Source: Stereocaulon alpinum (Eukaryota > Ascomycota > Lecanoromycetes > Lecanorales > Stereocaulaceae). From it: a DNA stretch of 64,000 bases. Both the position numbers and the translations under genes were made by a program. The DNA is taken from positions 186,001-250,000 of the forward strand of contig JAEUBA010000007.1 of assembly GCA_018257865.1 (NCBI GenBank), in the 5' to 3' direction. Numbering within the stretch: the stretch's first letter is position 1; every line of letters begins with the position of its first letter. Below, one piece after another: positions 20,502 through 32,628 of the stretch. Under the pieces are notes generated by a model that saw only the letters and a list, made by a program, of their open reading frames with translations, was not told where the DNA came from and made no database searches.

Positions 20502-23000
20502 AATCAAGGGATAGCTGTGATTTGCTACGTTGCGAAGGTGCAACATCTAGGTACTAGCCAGAATCCAAATGTGACAGCCGCTATTTCAGTGACCGATCTT
20601 ATGCTGCTGATAATTTTATGTGCCATGACACTTGCTACTATCCTTCTAAGTAAGATTGTGTTTGCCACTATCAGTATCGCCTGAGGCTTCTCCATTGTAT
20701 CAGCACCGTTAATGATCACCAACCTTACATTGATTCTAAGTCAGGTGGCCCCCTCTTTCACATGGCTTGAGAGACATTCCTAACGTCGCCGATTTATAAC
20801 TCATTCAGCCAAGTGGCTCACGGAGACCAATTGTCGGAATGGGTCATAGATTATACAGAAGCAGGAGGCTGGAATCGACCAATCGCTCTTGGCTCCTAGA
20901 CTTCGGATGCTAACAGAGAAAGTAGGTATATACCCAGACGGGTTGGACCAGTTCACAATTCCGGCAAAGTTCGCAATACTAAGACGAAGGCGAGGCTATC
21001 CAGAGAGGAAACTCCAGGAGTGGCTTGCCCAGAAGAACTTGAGGGGTGAGATGGTCATCTAGCTGGGCGCGGGAGCTGGGTTGGCTCTGGGAAATAGTGC
21101 CGAAAGGGAGCAAGAAAGTCGTCCTCCGCGATGCTTCTGGCTCGTGGGTACAGTATCCACAACTCATTTTGCTAGAACAAAGTTAGCTCTATGCTCATGC
21201 CGTCAGACAAGCAAGAAATGGACATCTCGACAGCTAAAGAGCTTCAAGAGCAGCGTCCAGAGCACTCCGATCCTCCGCAGTCAGACGCGTGAGAACCTCG
21301 CCAGCCATATACGTCATTACCAACAGGACATTCCTCAATATTGACTGACTCACGAGATTCACAACATCAAGACCAAATCTCATTGTCATTACATCTTGCT
21401 TCCCCCAAAATATACCTGAGTCATGACTCCAACCTCCGAAACGTCCCATTCTTATTGTAGCTTGTTTCCCCTGTTTCGTTACCCCAACCCCCGATACAGA
21501 TATCCACATTCCTCAAATTAGGTAGCTTTGCACAAGTATCCTGCCAATCCTTGTGGCCATCTTCAATGCAGTGTTGGCACCTGAAGAGAATGACACAGAG
21601 GTGTGTAATTTTGTAAGCCTGGCCATCGGAGAGGCTTCTGAAGCAAATTTCTGAGATGCCAAAATAACGTCCTCAAACTCATCTTTGACGACGCAAGAGA
21701 CTAACTGTATATGGCCACAGTCCCATATAATGCATCTTCTGAGGAGAGCACGCACGTGATCTTGTTCAAGGTTGCTATGATGACTATCGCTATTGATCTA
21801 GAGGTAACAGTCAGAGTCAAGGATCGGTGCAGTCACCGGAATGTTACACACGGAACAATAGAGGCTTTTCCAGTCTCCTGTGATCTGGTCATGGGATGGG
21901 TTAGGCCACCATAGCTGGCGTTTCCAGACCCACGGTAACGACGATTGGTCAGGGGATGAGAAGTTGAGGGTGACTACCTTGCGCCAGATGAATGTGCGAA
22001 ATTCGTAGGGAAGGCGGCTAAGGGCATCAACGCTAGTCTATCGCTGGCTGACTTTGTCAGGTGTTGGGTCTGCATAGCAGAAGACAATCTTTATGACCTT
22101 TTTTGGGAGTTTCTGCTGTGGCTGAGAACATCAAGTCTTCCTGTGGTAACACAAAGCTCCGTAGATGCAGAGCTATCCCGCTTGAGATAGAGTCCAGAGT
22201 GATTCCGTACTGACAGCGGTTCATTTGTAATAAGTATATCGTTGCTGGCTAACTCCTTGGAGTCCCACCAGGCTGCTTGGTGGCGTTACCGCTTGGCAGG
22301 CCGCACGTCGCATACTAATTTTAGTACCAGGAGGGTATACTGGCCTGCCGGCAGATCATAGGGCTGGAGCCTGGGAGCCACTGGAGAAGGTCCTGAAGCT
22401 CCCTCTTCCTGAGGGACTATGCCAATCTCTGGGGGCCGGTGTCGTCGCCTAGGTGACCATATTTAGGGTAAGGGCTCCCCATACTTCAGCCCTACAGATG
22501 GGCGGTTGGGTAGGTTGACCGGTATGGCGGTGAACCCTTCTTCTGTACCCTGAGTAATCCGGCTACGGTTGCTGCCGGGCGAAACTAGTGAGGATAGGCT
22601 CCTTTGCACAAAGGGCTATTCTCCTCTTGTTATATCTTCTACCCTGATAAACAACACCCTGTGATTTGCTCCATACAATGGAGCAATCTAATTGCTAGTA
22701 TGGTGGTGCCTTATATAAGTACGCAGTGCTAGTGGTCGGTAGCAATTCGCTTACCTTTACTCAATATGATCTTCCCCACACTATCACTAACCAATTCGAG
22801 ATGAATGGAGGGTGGTGGCGGGGGCCGATATGGCTGCCCCCTAGACCAAACCGTCAGCGTAAGGCTCGACCATTTCAACGTACATTTTCCCTTATCTTGT
22901 TCCTATCCCCTCTATTCAAGTGGCCTTGAAGTTTCAGGGCGAAGAAATTTCTCCAACTCTTGTCCTTCCCTTACTAGAGCGCCAGGACGCTGCTACAAAA
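20502..23000. other. Gene-poor stretch with coding remnants and a GC-rich segment
   Basis: No complete gene is supported in 2.5 kb. Two plus-strand open stretches read like protein: about 20892-21063 (including DGLDQFTIPAKFAILRR and ERKLQEWLAQ) and 21957-22190 (listed separately). At about 22260-22600 the base composition changes to G-rich with short inverted motifs (GGCAGGCC near 22297 and GGCCTGCCGGCAG near 22342), unlike its surroundings; it may be a piece of a repeat. The last few hundred bases are the upstream region of the CorA-like gene. Confidence 0.35.
21957..22190 (+). pseudogene. Orphan coding remnant, unknown family
   Basis: An open frame of about 78 codons runs into a TAG. It contains YLAPDECAKFVGKAAKGINA, SLADFVRCWVCIAEDNLYD and LFWEFLLWLR. 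It lacks an ATG. The balanced composition and amphipathic Trp-rich helix look like real protein. It may be a last exon of an unrecognised gene or a leftover. The family was not recognised. Confidence 0.3.
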
Positions 23001-26000
23001 ATGACTGATTCCCAAGATGGTGGCAGTCAATGGACTTGGCTGAGCCCCGACGACGGATACAAGTATAACGATGTCGAGATCTCTCAGGAGGGAATGTTAA
23101 CAGAACCTTTGTCTTTCCCACCGACGGGATCTCTGCCTTCAGTGAGCTCGCCTCCGCTACCCGCAACAGAGCCTAGACCAACCCCAGGACTTGCCAAAAG
23201 TGCGAATGATGAAGCTCTCGGCTTTACAGAGACAGTGCCCTATAAGCCATACATCGGACAGCGTCCTGCTGGTTATCGACGGGCCAAAGTCCCGGACCTT
23301 GAAAAGGGTCTTATCAGCGAAGAACCTACCTCAGTCAATGGTCATGGACATCAGGGTCCAAACAGCTCTCAAGCTTCTGGCTGGCAGCCTTTTGGAAACC
23401 CTGCCAATCAACAGAAGAAGACCGATCTCAGATATGTCAAACTTAATTGGAAAATGGCTCATGACGAGCTTTTGCTGAATATTGGACCGCCAAAAACTGA
23501 GCCTTCAGAAGCAGAGTTGCCAAAACGGGTGCTTTGGCGGTAAGTGGCTTCGTCAGCCTTAGTCCCTGTGTTCTAAATTAAACGACTGTAGGCACTCCGA
23601 GCACAAAATTATGAGCATTAAGAAGCTCCAGGTCAGTCCAACCTAGGACTCGCCTCATTCCGACAAACTGTGTAGCGCTAAAGTTTTAAGGAATCCCTGA
23701 ACCACTTCGAGTCCCGAGGCCTGTCCAAGGGGGAGGTGGCGCTCACTCGACGCCTGTTGAAGAGAGTCCATACTATCTCAGAACGTCAATTTGTCGGCGG
23801 CAGTTTTCTGACACCCTCTGCTTCTCGCTACGACAGCCAGGATATATCTAAATATACAGTCGACAAGACATGCATTTTCTTTAACTTCCCCTATCTGTGC
23901 GTGGCGAATTCCCGAACAAGGGTCTACCTCAAGAAAGGAGAACTAGAGCATCCACCTCGAACACTTCTACAGTCGCATTATAGACTCAACAAGACAAAGG
24001 AGCGAGATAAGAAACAGTGCATCGGGCTGCTCAAAGAGAACGTAGTACGATCATGTATCAATGAACCCGATGCGATAAAGGGTCGAGCGTCCAGCAAATT
24101 GACAGAAGAGATGATCTTTGTTCCCCAATTTTGGGGTTTGATTGTTGGACTAGGTAAGCAGATCCGATTTCTCTCAATGCATGAAGCTAAAAGTCATAGA
24201 CACAATGATAACATGTGGCCCTATTGATGATACCGCTCTTCGAAGCTCAGCGATCCAGTTGACCGAGCCTAGTTCAGCGTCGGACGGGGACATATTGTCC
24301 CTTGTTCGAATATTGTTCACAGATCAGGGCAGATTAGAAGACCTGTTGTATCCGATAGAGCAGTGCGATTCCTGGTTTGTAAGATACCCCACGAGCAATA
24401 CTTTCAGATTGGTGCTGAGTAGAGAAGGGCCTGCTCAACAAACAGCAACAAATCTTAGGAATTCTTGGCAGCGATAGGGTCAATGTGGATCCAGACGACT
24501 ACAAGCTCTCCCACGGCGGCGAATTGGTCACAATTGATAATTGGGCTTCAATGCTCTGCAAATCCAGATCATTCGAGACGCTAGACCTTTGGATGAGGAA
24601 GGACATACCTCAAATCAAGGTCCAGTCTGCAGAAGTGAGCCAAAGCCTGGGCGAGAGACCACCTCATCAGGCTCATGATGCCAATTTCGTTAAGGACCAG
24701 TGTTCCCACATGGTCACGCCATTTCTTGGGTGGCCTGTACAAGATGAATTCGGTGAGCCCGATCCACTACTACCTACTGACAGAGCAGACAAATTCCTGC
24801 GGGCAATTTACATCAACCTTCCAACAGGGGATGTAATGAATGTACAGGAACGTGCTATGCGGCCCAAACTAGCCAGTGCGCAGCGCATCGCCGCCAAAGG
24901 AAGGACTGAGATTTCTCAAAAGACCTCAGTTGAGGTCCGGAGCAGGTGGACGACAACCGGAGTAAAAGGGATCTCGTTAGAGCTATTCCGATATTTTGAG
25001 CTCATTCTCATATTCTTCCTTCCTGAACCGGAGAAGGCCAACTCGGCACCGCTTGAGACGTACTGGGGTGCTGTGGACGAAATACTCGAGGTAAGTATCA
25101 GCTAGATGATTGAGCTTACATCGGTACTGAAAGCCTACAGAAGTTCTCTAAGTCAAATCTTGCCCAGCCACGGGTGGAAAAGTACTCGGCAATGCTGTCT
25201 AGCATCATCTTCAATGCGAGGCGGCTTCACCACGGCGTCTATTGTCTAGGCCCAAATAAAGATTCCCCAAGCCTGCCCGGCGATGGTGGCCTTTCCAATG
25301 GTGCTATCCTCCTTGCAGTAATGGTCGATGCACTAGGAGCAATTTTCCACTTGTTGGTCGAAACTGTCGAAGTTTTCCGAACCGACAGCCGCCAGATCAT
25401 TGATGGCATGATGGAGCCAGAGTCTAAGGTATCCAAATATGGTGAAGAGGCATGTCAACTCCTTGAAAAAGCGAGGGATCAATTGATCAGGGAAGCCGAT
25501 GGCATCGCAAGCGCGAATAGTATTGGCCCTGTCGTCACGCCTGAAGCCATTACCATCACAATCTTGCAGCGTCTTGTTGCCGGCGTCTTCCGTAATGGTT
25601 CTGTCGAGATCATTGGTCTCTACGAGGAGTGCCTGGAGTATCTGGTAAATCGTACACCCAGTCCCACCATGATAGAATTCTGGCGCTAATGCTCGTGCAG
25701 GCTTTGAAAGTAGAGCGCCAAGCAAGCAGGAAACTCTTACAGAAGATCAACGCATTTCTGGAGGAGATAAAAATTGTGAACCATGTCCTCGAGCAACAGA
25801 TCCAAGTCCTGATAGGCCTCCGCCAATCTCTCGACCCAGCGACGTTCAAAACACCTAGTATTGCACGAAAGCTTAGATATAACTTTGAATGCAAAGGAAT
25901 AGACAAGATCGTCCAGACTATCCAGGAGCAGCTAAGATATTGCGAGGAACTCCATGAACGAGCTAAACTACTGTCAGAGCAGAACGTCCAGCTGGTAGAG

Positions 26001-26276
26001 ACGCTACAAGATAATATCAATAAGGCTGTCTTCATCTTCACAGTTGTCACCATAACATTTCTGCCAATGGGCTTTGTTGCTGGCTACTTTGGCATGAATC
26101 TTGCGGGTATCAGTGGCACGGCTCGGCAAGCTTCAGACTTTTGGTTCATAGCGATTCCGGTGACATTCGGTGTACTCGTCATGGGCAGCATAGTCGCTCT
26201 CAAGGGAGAAGAAGTGTTCTTCGCTGTTGAGGGTATCCCTAGGCGCTTGAAAGGGCTCTTGTCGGATCGAGAGTGA
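23001..26276 (+). CDS. CorA-like Mg2+ transporter-family membrane protein with long N-terminal region
   Basis: Seven exons join in frame: 23001-23539, 23592-23631, 23691-24153, 24194-24378, 24446-25090, 25141-25644 and 25701-26276 (983 residues). Residues 1-180 are Pro/Ser-rich and probably disordered. Residues about 190-620 form a large soluble domain of the fungal CorA-like type. Residues about 640-900 are helical with heptads (LLQKINAFLEEIKIVNHVLE). Near the C-terminus come two membrane helices: the first ends in GYFGMNLAGI, which holds the GMN motif of the CorA selectivity loop; the second is WFIAIPVTFGVLVMGSIVAL. CorA proteins are pentameric Mg2+ channels. The long N-terminus and island setting leave open a signalling or death-related role. 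The start is the first ATG after a non-ATG extension. Confidence 0.8.
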
Positions 26277-26924
26277 GCTGATTATACGGTGGCATGGTAT
26301 ATATCTGCAACCCGGGCGTACGGATGGAATGTTTGGTTTATGATCAGACGTCGTGTCACAATATATTACCTCTCATACGCACAATGATTGGCCGATTGAG
26401 GGCCAAATATCATGCTGGCTCCAAGGTCTTTACTATCAGAAGAGAGAAGCTACTCGCGCGCGCTTCCTTGCTTGTAGACGGTTACCGTTCTGCACCAGGC
26501 AAACCTCGATTTCACGATTGCAATGCACTCATAAGTGGTCGAAATGGACCTCACATGGCTAAATCTACCAATACACCAGAATTTCTAGTCTCATCCCTTG
26601 CGCTTTGAAACTATATAGCTAAAATGCCGGTATCAAAGCTCTTCGTAAGTCGTTAATGCGTTGAAGCTCGGCTCAGCAAGACCAAAGAAACGGGAAAGTT
26701 CAAATAGCCCACCACATGACACTCGTAAATCATCTCTGGTGTTGTTACAGTAGAATACAAGATCCCAAGCAATTTCGCAAAGGCTGTCCACGATTGCTGA
26801 CATATTGTCCAGAGCATCACACATTTATAGAAATTCGGTTTCGGAGGATGAAGCTATTTCACGCAATTCCTCTAACCTGAAGGAGTCTCAGTCCAAAGCA
26901 TGTCTGATATTGGGTGGGGTCACT
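26277..26924. other. Convergent intergenic stretch
   Basis: It lies between the 3' ends of the CorA-like and HeLo-like genes. A minus ORF at 26633-26824 (ATG, 63 codons) has no recognised content and could be a stray or unrecognised exon. Confidence 0.4.
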
Positions 26925-28445
26925 TTACCTAAGAAAGACTTGAGAGTAATAGTCCTGCAGAAGATCTCTCAAATGGGCATTCCAGCCAGTATCCTCTGGA
27001 TCTTGATATTTGTCTGGTCGTCCAAACTCTGACCTGGATCGTCCACTCTCTAAGCAGAACGCGGTGGCCTTACAGTACTGTGACCCCATTGATTGCTCGA
27101 CCAGAGGCAGCAGCTGAGACGTGCTCGGACCAGAATTAGAGCTAGTCACTGGGAAAGAGTAATCAGGGTTGCTGAGTGCTATCTCCAGGAGCAGTAAACC
27201 AATCCTGAAGAGTTGAGAGTGCTCGGACAAGGCCTCTGGATCTTCGAAGAACAAATCATCGAGGTCCAGCGTCTGGATTTCAAGAATATAATAGGGCTGG
27301 TGATCTGAAGTCTCCATCTTTCGCAATCTTTTACTACTGAGTGATGCTAGCCAAGGTGTACCCAATAGGTAAAATCCGCACTCAACCAATTTGTAAGCTA
27401 ATTCGAGCCTGGCACTCAGGGAAAGACGTCCAACGGTCTTCAAAGTGCTCTTCTTCTGCAAGTTCCCCAGCACCTGCGTCAGGCTTATAGATTGGTGGTC
27501 TAACGACACTGTGGTCGGTGGTTTAGCGATGCGGAAATAGTTCAGCGCACCTGTGCTCTGGGTGGAAACACAGATGACTCCGGATTGGCGCGGACTCCTC
27601 GGATCGAAGATTTGAAGGTTGAAACTTTGATAATCGACGACCTCTCTGTTTCGACTTTCTTGGCTGCCAAAGCTTGCAAAGCTTTCGACGGTTACATCGG
27701 TCAACTCCGCCAGCGTATCGGGGTGCTGGATGAACAAATGGTAGAACAATTTAGTGGACATCGTTGAAGAGAGAGCTCCCGGCCTATTCAGCAGATTCTT
27801 GGGCTCGCTGCCAGCCCCAAATAGGTCCACTTCCAGGCTCCAATCCACCCCAGTCCCATTGCATGCTCGATACAACGCCAATGAACCGGCTCGAGCCTTG
27901 AGTGACTCTACAAGAAGCTTGTCTCTTGCGGGAAGGGGAGACTTTGCAAGTCTCCCGTGTAAAGAATCGAACGCCACTTCCGAATAAGTCCACAACTCGT
28001 CAATGGATCTGCTCAACTGCAATACGAGTTCCAAGGGAGTTGAACCCTTGCGGGAGTCTCCGCTAGGGTAAATCGGCTCCTTCGTCGTCCTCCTCCTCAT
28101 CTGACTTATAGTGCGTTTCCACATTGACTTAGAGCTGGCCTCGACAGCTTTGGAACTCAATGCCTCGAGACCTTGAACTGCAGCTGCTGTGGATCTTAAA
28201 ATTCTCCGGATATCGGACAGCCCTCTCGTGCCCCAAAGAGCCTGTGAAGCCAGAGAAGGCTCGACAGAGTGGTTTAGCCATGTCGACTGCCAAATCCGAA
28301 GTTTTTGTTCGCTTGCTTCTAACGTCAATCTGGCCTGTTTGAGCTCCTCGCGGCTGGTGATGAAGCTCTCATAGACTCGGTGAATTCCCTGCTGAAGCTG
28401 TACTACCAGACTGACAACCGAGACAACGGACAGTCCTTCTGCCAT
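26925..28445 (-). CDS. HeLo-like/DUF7580 protein, putative prion-inhibition or cell-death related
   Basis: A single exon of 506 residues from the ATG at 28445. The N-terminus (MAEGLSVVSVVSLVVQLQQG, then YESFITSREELKQARLTLEA) is the amphipathic first helix and helical bundle of HeLo-like/STAND N-terminal domains, which in HET-S-type proteins inserts into the plasma membrane. Residues about 250-500 follow the DUF7580 pattern: LSLSARLELAYKLVECGFYLL, TPWLASLSSKRLRKM, then SQLFRIGLLLLEIALSNP, a kinase-C-lobe-like helical region without HRD or DFG motifs. Such proteins occur in heterokaryon-incompatibility and related death pathways. It is head to head with the kinase gene 360 bp away, which suggests joint regulation. 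The annotation rests on motif shape; no amyloid motif is evident. Confidence 0.7.
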   Translation of the reverse strand: MAEGLSVVSVVSLVVQLQQGIHRVYESFITSREELKQARLTLEASEQKLRIWQSTWLNHSVEPSLASQALWGTRGLSDIRRILRSTAAAVQGLEALSSKAVEASSKSMWKRTISQMRRRTTKEPIYPSGDSRKGSTPLELVLQLSRSIDELWTYSEVAFDSLHGRLAKSPLPARDKLLVESLKARAGSLALYRACNGTGVDWSLEVDLFGAGSEPKNLLNRPGALSSTMSTKLFYHLFIQHPDTLAELTDVTVESFASFGSQESRNREVVDYQSFNLQIFDPRSPRQSGVICVSTQSTGALNYFRIAKPPTTVSLDHQSISLTQVLGNLQKKSTLKTVGRLSLSARLELAYKLVECGFYLLGTPWLASLSSKRLRKMETSDHQPYYILEIQTLDLDDLFFEDPEALSEHSQLFRIGLLLLEIALSNPDYSFPVTSSNSGPSTSQLLPLVEQSMGSQYCKATAFCLESGRSRSEFGRPDKYQDPEDTGWNAHLRDLLQDYYSQVFLR

Positions 28446-28804
28446 TGTCCGAATGTTCGTTTTCTACTCACCCCAACTCTCTGTGAGAAATCATCTTGAA
28501 GCCTGAAGTAAGACGAAGAAGAAGAGCCGCTTAGCGCAGCGGAGTATTTCAACGGGGCACATGAGGCATTTCGGGGCTGTGTTTCCGTTCTAACCGACCC
28601 CACCTACCCGCTTATGCCCAGTAATGGGGCGATGCTGACTGCGGAAGGCGGTAGCGAGTCACTTATCGCAGCGAATTAGAAGGGCTCAGAAATAGTAGGC
28701 AAAAGCTGCTACCAGTTCAAGCAAGGCTACTTCTTGGCCAGGCGTGCCTGTGAAGCCAAGTAGAATGGTCTACCAAGTCTTCCATCTCAAGATGCTCAGA
28801 GGGT
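28446..28804. promoter_or_regulatory. Shared promoter region between HeLo-like and kinase genes
   Basis: A 359-bp divergent intergenic segment must contain both promoters. No classical TATA box was seen. Co-expression is a reasonable inference. Confidence 0.4.
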
Positions 28805-31242
28805 ATGGCGCACCCACGAAATGGGCATGGAAGCCTGCTCGTCACCGCCCGCAGATGCGAAGATCTGCTCGAGCGACTGAAGCAGCATGCCGATCATAGC
28901 AAACGGAGACACCTGACAACAGCGACCTTGAGCCTCCTCGATGAAGTCGCTGGGCACGTCACCGGTAATTGTAATGCGCTCAAAGCTTGGAGTGCAGCAG
29001 TTCGTCAAGGACGACAGACGACAGACCTGAATATTATCAAGACGGTCGATGAGTACTTCCGGCAGCTCGAATCGCGAATCGCCCATGCCGAGAACGCACT
29101 GCGTCACAGGCTTGGGCTTCGCATGTTGCTCCACAAGTGAGAGTCTATGGTCCATTCACAGCGCTGTGGTCCAACTAACCTTACAATAGGGAAGAAGCCA
29201 GTACCCGCGTCAGGCACGCATTAGACGAAATCACCGAAACCATCGAAGACCTGCAGTCGCAAGTGAAGACAGTCGTGAGGGACACTCCTGACCAACAGCA
29301 ACGGCAAAAGAAGATCAGTGAGACCATGAGCAAAACAAGGAGTCCCTACGATGTCTTCTTACGGGAGCTCAAGAGGATGCCTCTGGCTGAAAAACAAATT
29401 CTTCGCTTCGGCGCGTGTCCTCTCTTATGGGGTGAATTCCCTCAGAGACCGGATATTTCGGCTAAGGTTGGGACTGACAAACCCGGGGATGGATTGATAT
29501 ACAATGCAAAAGATATCGAAAAAGCATCGGCAGTGTTGACAGACTTCTTCCGTGCCTGGCAGGAAACGGTTGTACAAGAACATCCTAGTATGTCGGGCTT
29601 GTTGCCAAGAGTTGGAAACATAACCAATATGCCCAAGATATGCCTCGTGTTGCGAGGCATGAAACAAGAGCGACTGTTGGACTGCTTTTGCGAGAATCAG
29701 AAAACCGATCACCATCTGCCGCTACGCAAACCAGCCATTGAGGCTATCTTCCAATCTCAGGACGCCTACCATGCTGCCATCTTCTATGCGGAGCAACACC
29801 GAGTAACGCTTCGAAAGTGGAATCCCGGTGATCACGTGGAGATTCCTGATGAGGAACCGCTACCTCTCATATTTGATGACAACTACCGCCAAGGATCTTA
29901 CGGTATGGTGCAGAGGGTGAGGGATGCCTCCACGAATGAGTATTACGCACGTAAAGAACAAACTTCAGTAAACGCAAGGAAGCACTTGCAACGCGAGATC
30001 GCAAGGTTAAAAAAGCTTCAACACAGGCATGTGGTACAATTCGTTAAATCATATCAACGAGGGAATCGTTTTGGCTTGCTTCTAAAGCCTGCAGCGACTA
30101 CAGACCTGGAAAGACTCCTGGTGAGATATCATAGGAACGGGCATGACTACGAAAGGGATAGTGGCGATCAGCGGCGAGACCGTACATTCCTCTTTCCAAT
30201 CATCTTGACTGCGTTCGGTTGCCTGAGTCGAGGCCTTGCCCACATACACGCATCCAGGATACGTCATAAGGACATCAAACCAGCGAACATTCTTTTCGAG
30301 AAGGCTCTCACGCCAGAACTCTCTGCGCGGTTCTTATGGGCGGATTTCGGGCTTGCCTATGACTTTGGCCACGCAGGAAACAGCCGTACTCGCAGCAGGT
30401 CACGATATTCTCCACGGTACGCCGCTCCAGAGATCTTGGCTATGAGCAAGATCGTTTTCCATACTAAAGCTGCGAAATCCGAAGGTTGGAAGCCATCTGA
30501 GGAGGACAGTGATGATAGTGAGGCATCATACGAGGAGCTTGCCGAACTTGACGAGGAAGCTAAGCCCAACACTACACCTTGGCATGGAAGAAGCTCGGAT
30601 ATATTCTCCTTTGGTTGCGTCTTCCTCGAGATCCTCAGTGTCTTAGTTGGGGAACCGCCACCCATGTCTAAAACTGGCGAGTTCCAGGCTCTCGCTCCCT
30701 TTGGAAGGAATATAGACAAGATGGAACAATGGGCAGAAAAGCAATGCAAGAATTTGAAGAAGGAACACCGGCCACTGCGAGTTTTGTTCATGCTCGGCCA
30801 GAGCATGATCAAAGCGGTTCCGGAGGAAAGACCAGTCATCGATTCCATTGTCGCCGAACTGGTCGTTGCAGGTAACGCTTATTTCTGTGCTACCTGCATC
30901 AAGGAGCCTGAGGATCCGAAGCCCAATTGGGATGAGACCGATCTCCAGGAAGCTGAGGAACAAGAAGCTATCAGTCATCAGGATGGAGCGATCACTGATG
31001 AGCAACATGATAATGGCGATCGTGGGTCCCGAGGATATCGAGTCCCGTACTCTTCCTCCGAAATCAAAAACTCGTTAGAGTCTGCACAATTGGCCAAGTC
31101 TTCAAAACATCTCTCTCCAGATGATGCACATGCTCCACGGCAAGTGCTACGTAGCTCTAGTGGCAAAGGCAAAGGTAAAGCAAGGTCAAGAAGCCCTCAA
31201 AAGCTTCTTTTTGACGTACGAGCGACCTTGGAGGAAGGATGA
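28805..31242 (+). CDS. Ser/Thr protein kinase with N-terminal helical-bundle domain
   Basis: Two exons, 28805-29136 and 29190-31242 (53-bp intron), give 794 residues. Residues about 5-150 are helical (CEDLLERLKQHADHSKRR, then TVDEYFRQLESRIAHAENAL) and resemble a coiled four-helix bundle. A linker domain follows. The kinase domain starts near residue 345 with the Gly loop RQGSYGMVQRV and the lysine in YYARKEQ. Catalytic HKDIKPANI is at about 469, ADFGLAY at about 495 and APE near 522. An acidic insert (EEDSDDSEASYEELAELDEE) lies between APE and the F-helix region SDIFSFGC. The HKD in place of HRD is still compatible with activity. The tail has Lys/Gly/Ser-rich pieces (GKGKGKARSRS). It is likely an active kinase, divergently paired with the HeLo-like gene. 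Substrate unknown. Confidence 0.8.
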
Positions 31243-32628
31243 GCTCCTTTCGACCGGGCGACTGGGGCAGTCTGTGTAGTACCACTACATGGGCAAGCTC
31301 CGGGAGGAGTATCTTTGGAGCTGGCGATGCCAGGAACCGACTTAGATGTCTCATATTTAGTGCGCCTACTACCACTCGCTCGACTTCCTTTCCACTGCTA
31401 GACGCTGTCACCTAAAGTCGGCAAGGGCGCAGCCAGTTGCCGACTGTTACTACATATGGTACCTTATCGACAGCAGCGACAGGCATAAGGAGGCCCGTCA
31501 CGAGTACGATAAGCTGCGGTATAGCAAAGGTACGCTCATGTGGTTCACAGAGTTCGTCGGATCTTACTGATATTGAGACAGATTCGTACGATGCGAGGCT
31601 CGGTATCAAGAGAAAAGAGACCTCCTGGACGCTCTTTATACATAATCCAAGCCATCACACATATTTTTGAGCTATCGCCTAAGGAAGATTGGCCTAACTG
31701 GAGTAATGACTGAGCCTCTCAACCACGCGGCGTAGGATTTCCCGCCAGTCTACCTGAAAAGTACAATGTCAATAGAGGCCATCTGCTTCGCCGGACTGGT
31801 CGCGATAAGCCTTCCTATTTCTAAAGACCTTAGTTCAGAAGTATTCACACATATCAAGCGCAGTAGCCGTTGGCTGAGAACGGTTGGGTTCAAAAGCGGC
31901 GCATAGATGGAATTATTGAAAGCGTTCAGCGATGTGTCTGTGCAGCGTTTATTGTTGTTCCAATGATACCCCCAAATACGCTGCTGATGCCAGGGAGGAA
32001 AATCCCTCTATTGGACATTGTTACGGTGAGATACCCCTTCACTCTTGTGAAAAGTTCATATTGAGTTTTGGTATCGTTGGTATACTGGCTTTGCGCAATC
32101 GTTTGATAATAAAGAATTAATATCTTGGTTTGAGATCAAGTCCACTGCTACGGCTTCCACAACTTCCTATCCGCAGAGCACAACGCTCCCTTCCGTGAGC
32201 AGGCGGTCCACTGGTGTAGATGACCGGTTGCTTGCCCTTCAGGATGGATGAGTAAGACATCATGTTGGAGCTATAGCCTCAACTACACATCGTCTCCTCA
32301 ACTTTTGGGGAGATACAGTAAAAATTTGAATTGGATTAGAGGTCATATATCCGAGCTCTACTAACCTAAACATCGTCGCTAAGAGGAAAGCTAACGTTTT
32401 GCTGGGGGCCCAAACAGGGCTAAATTCACCTTTTACCCATAATAGCACCGTTTAGAATGCTCTTTATGAGACTCACAGGTATATAGATTGTTAGATTTAT
32501 TAATTTGAAAATTGATCAAGTTCGTATTTTCTGTCTTTCCACCCACGTAGAGCTTTCAGCGAAGCCTCTAGTATATCTGGATACCCTAGGCCAAGGACCC
32601 CCTTTTTGCAGATGAACGCATCTCTTCA
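31243..32628. other. Convergent intergenic stretch
   Basis: No ORF over 80 codons or recognised family between the kinase and NLR 3' ends. AT-rich patches occur around 32100 and 32490. Confidence 0.45.

Noticed and set aside
25333..26053. Minus-strand ORFs of 130 and 147 codons
   Set aside because: Antisense to CorA-like exons that splice in frame with the GMN motif.
30357..31008. Minus-strand ORFs of 163 and 121 codons
   Set aside because: Shadows of the kinase exon; Ser/Leu-rich composition arises from its acidic insert.
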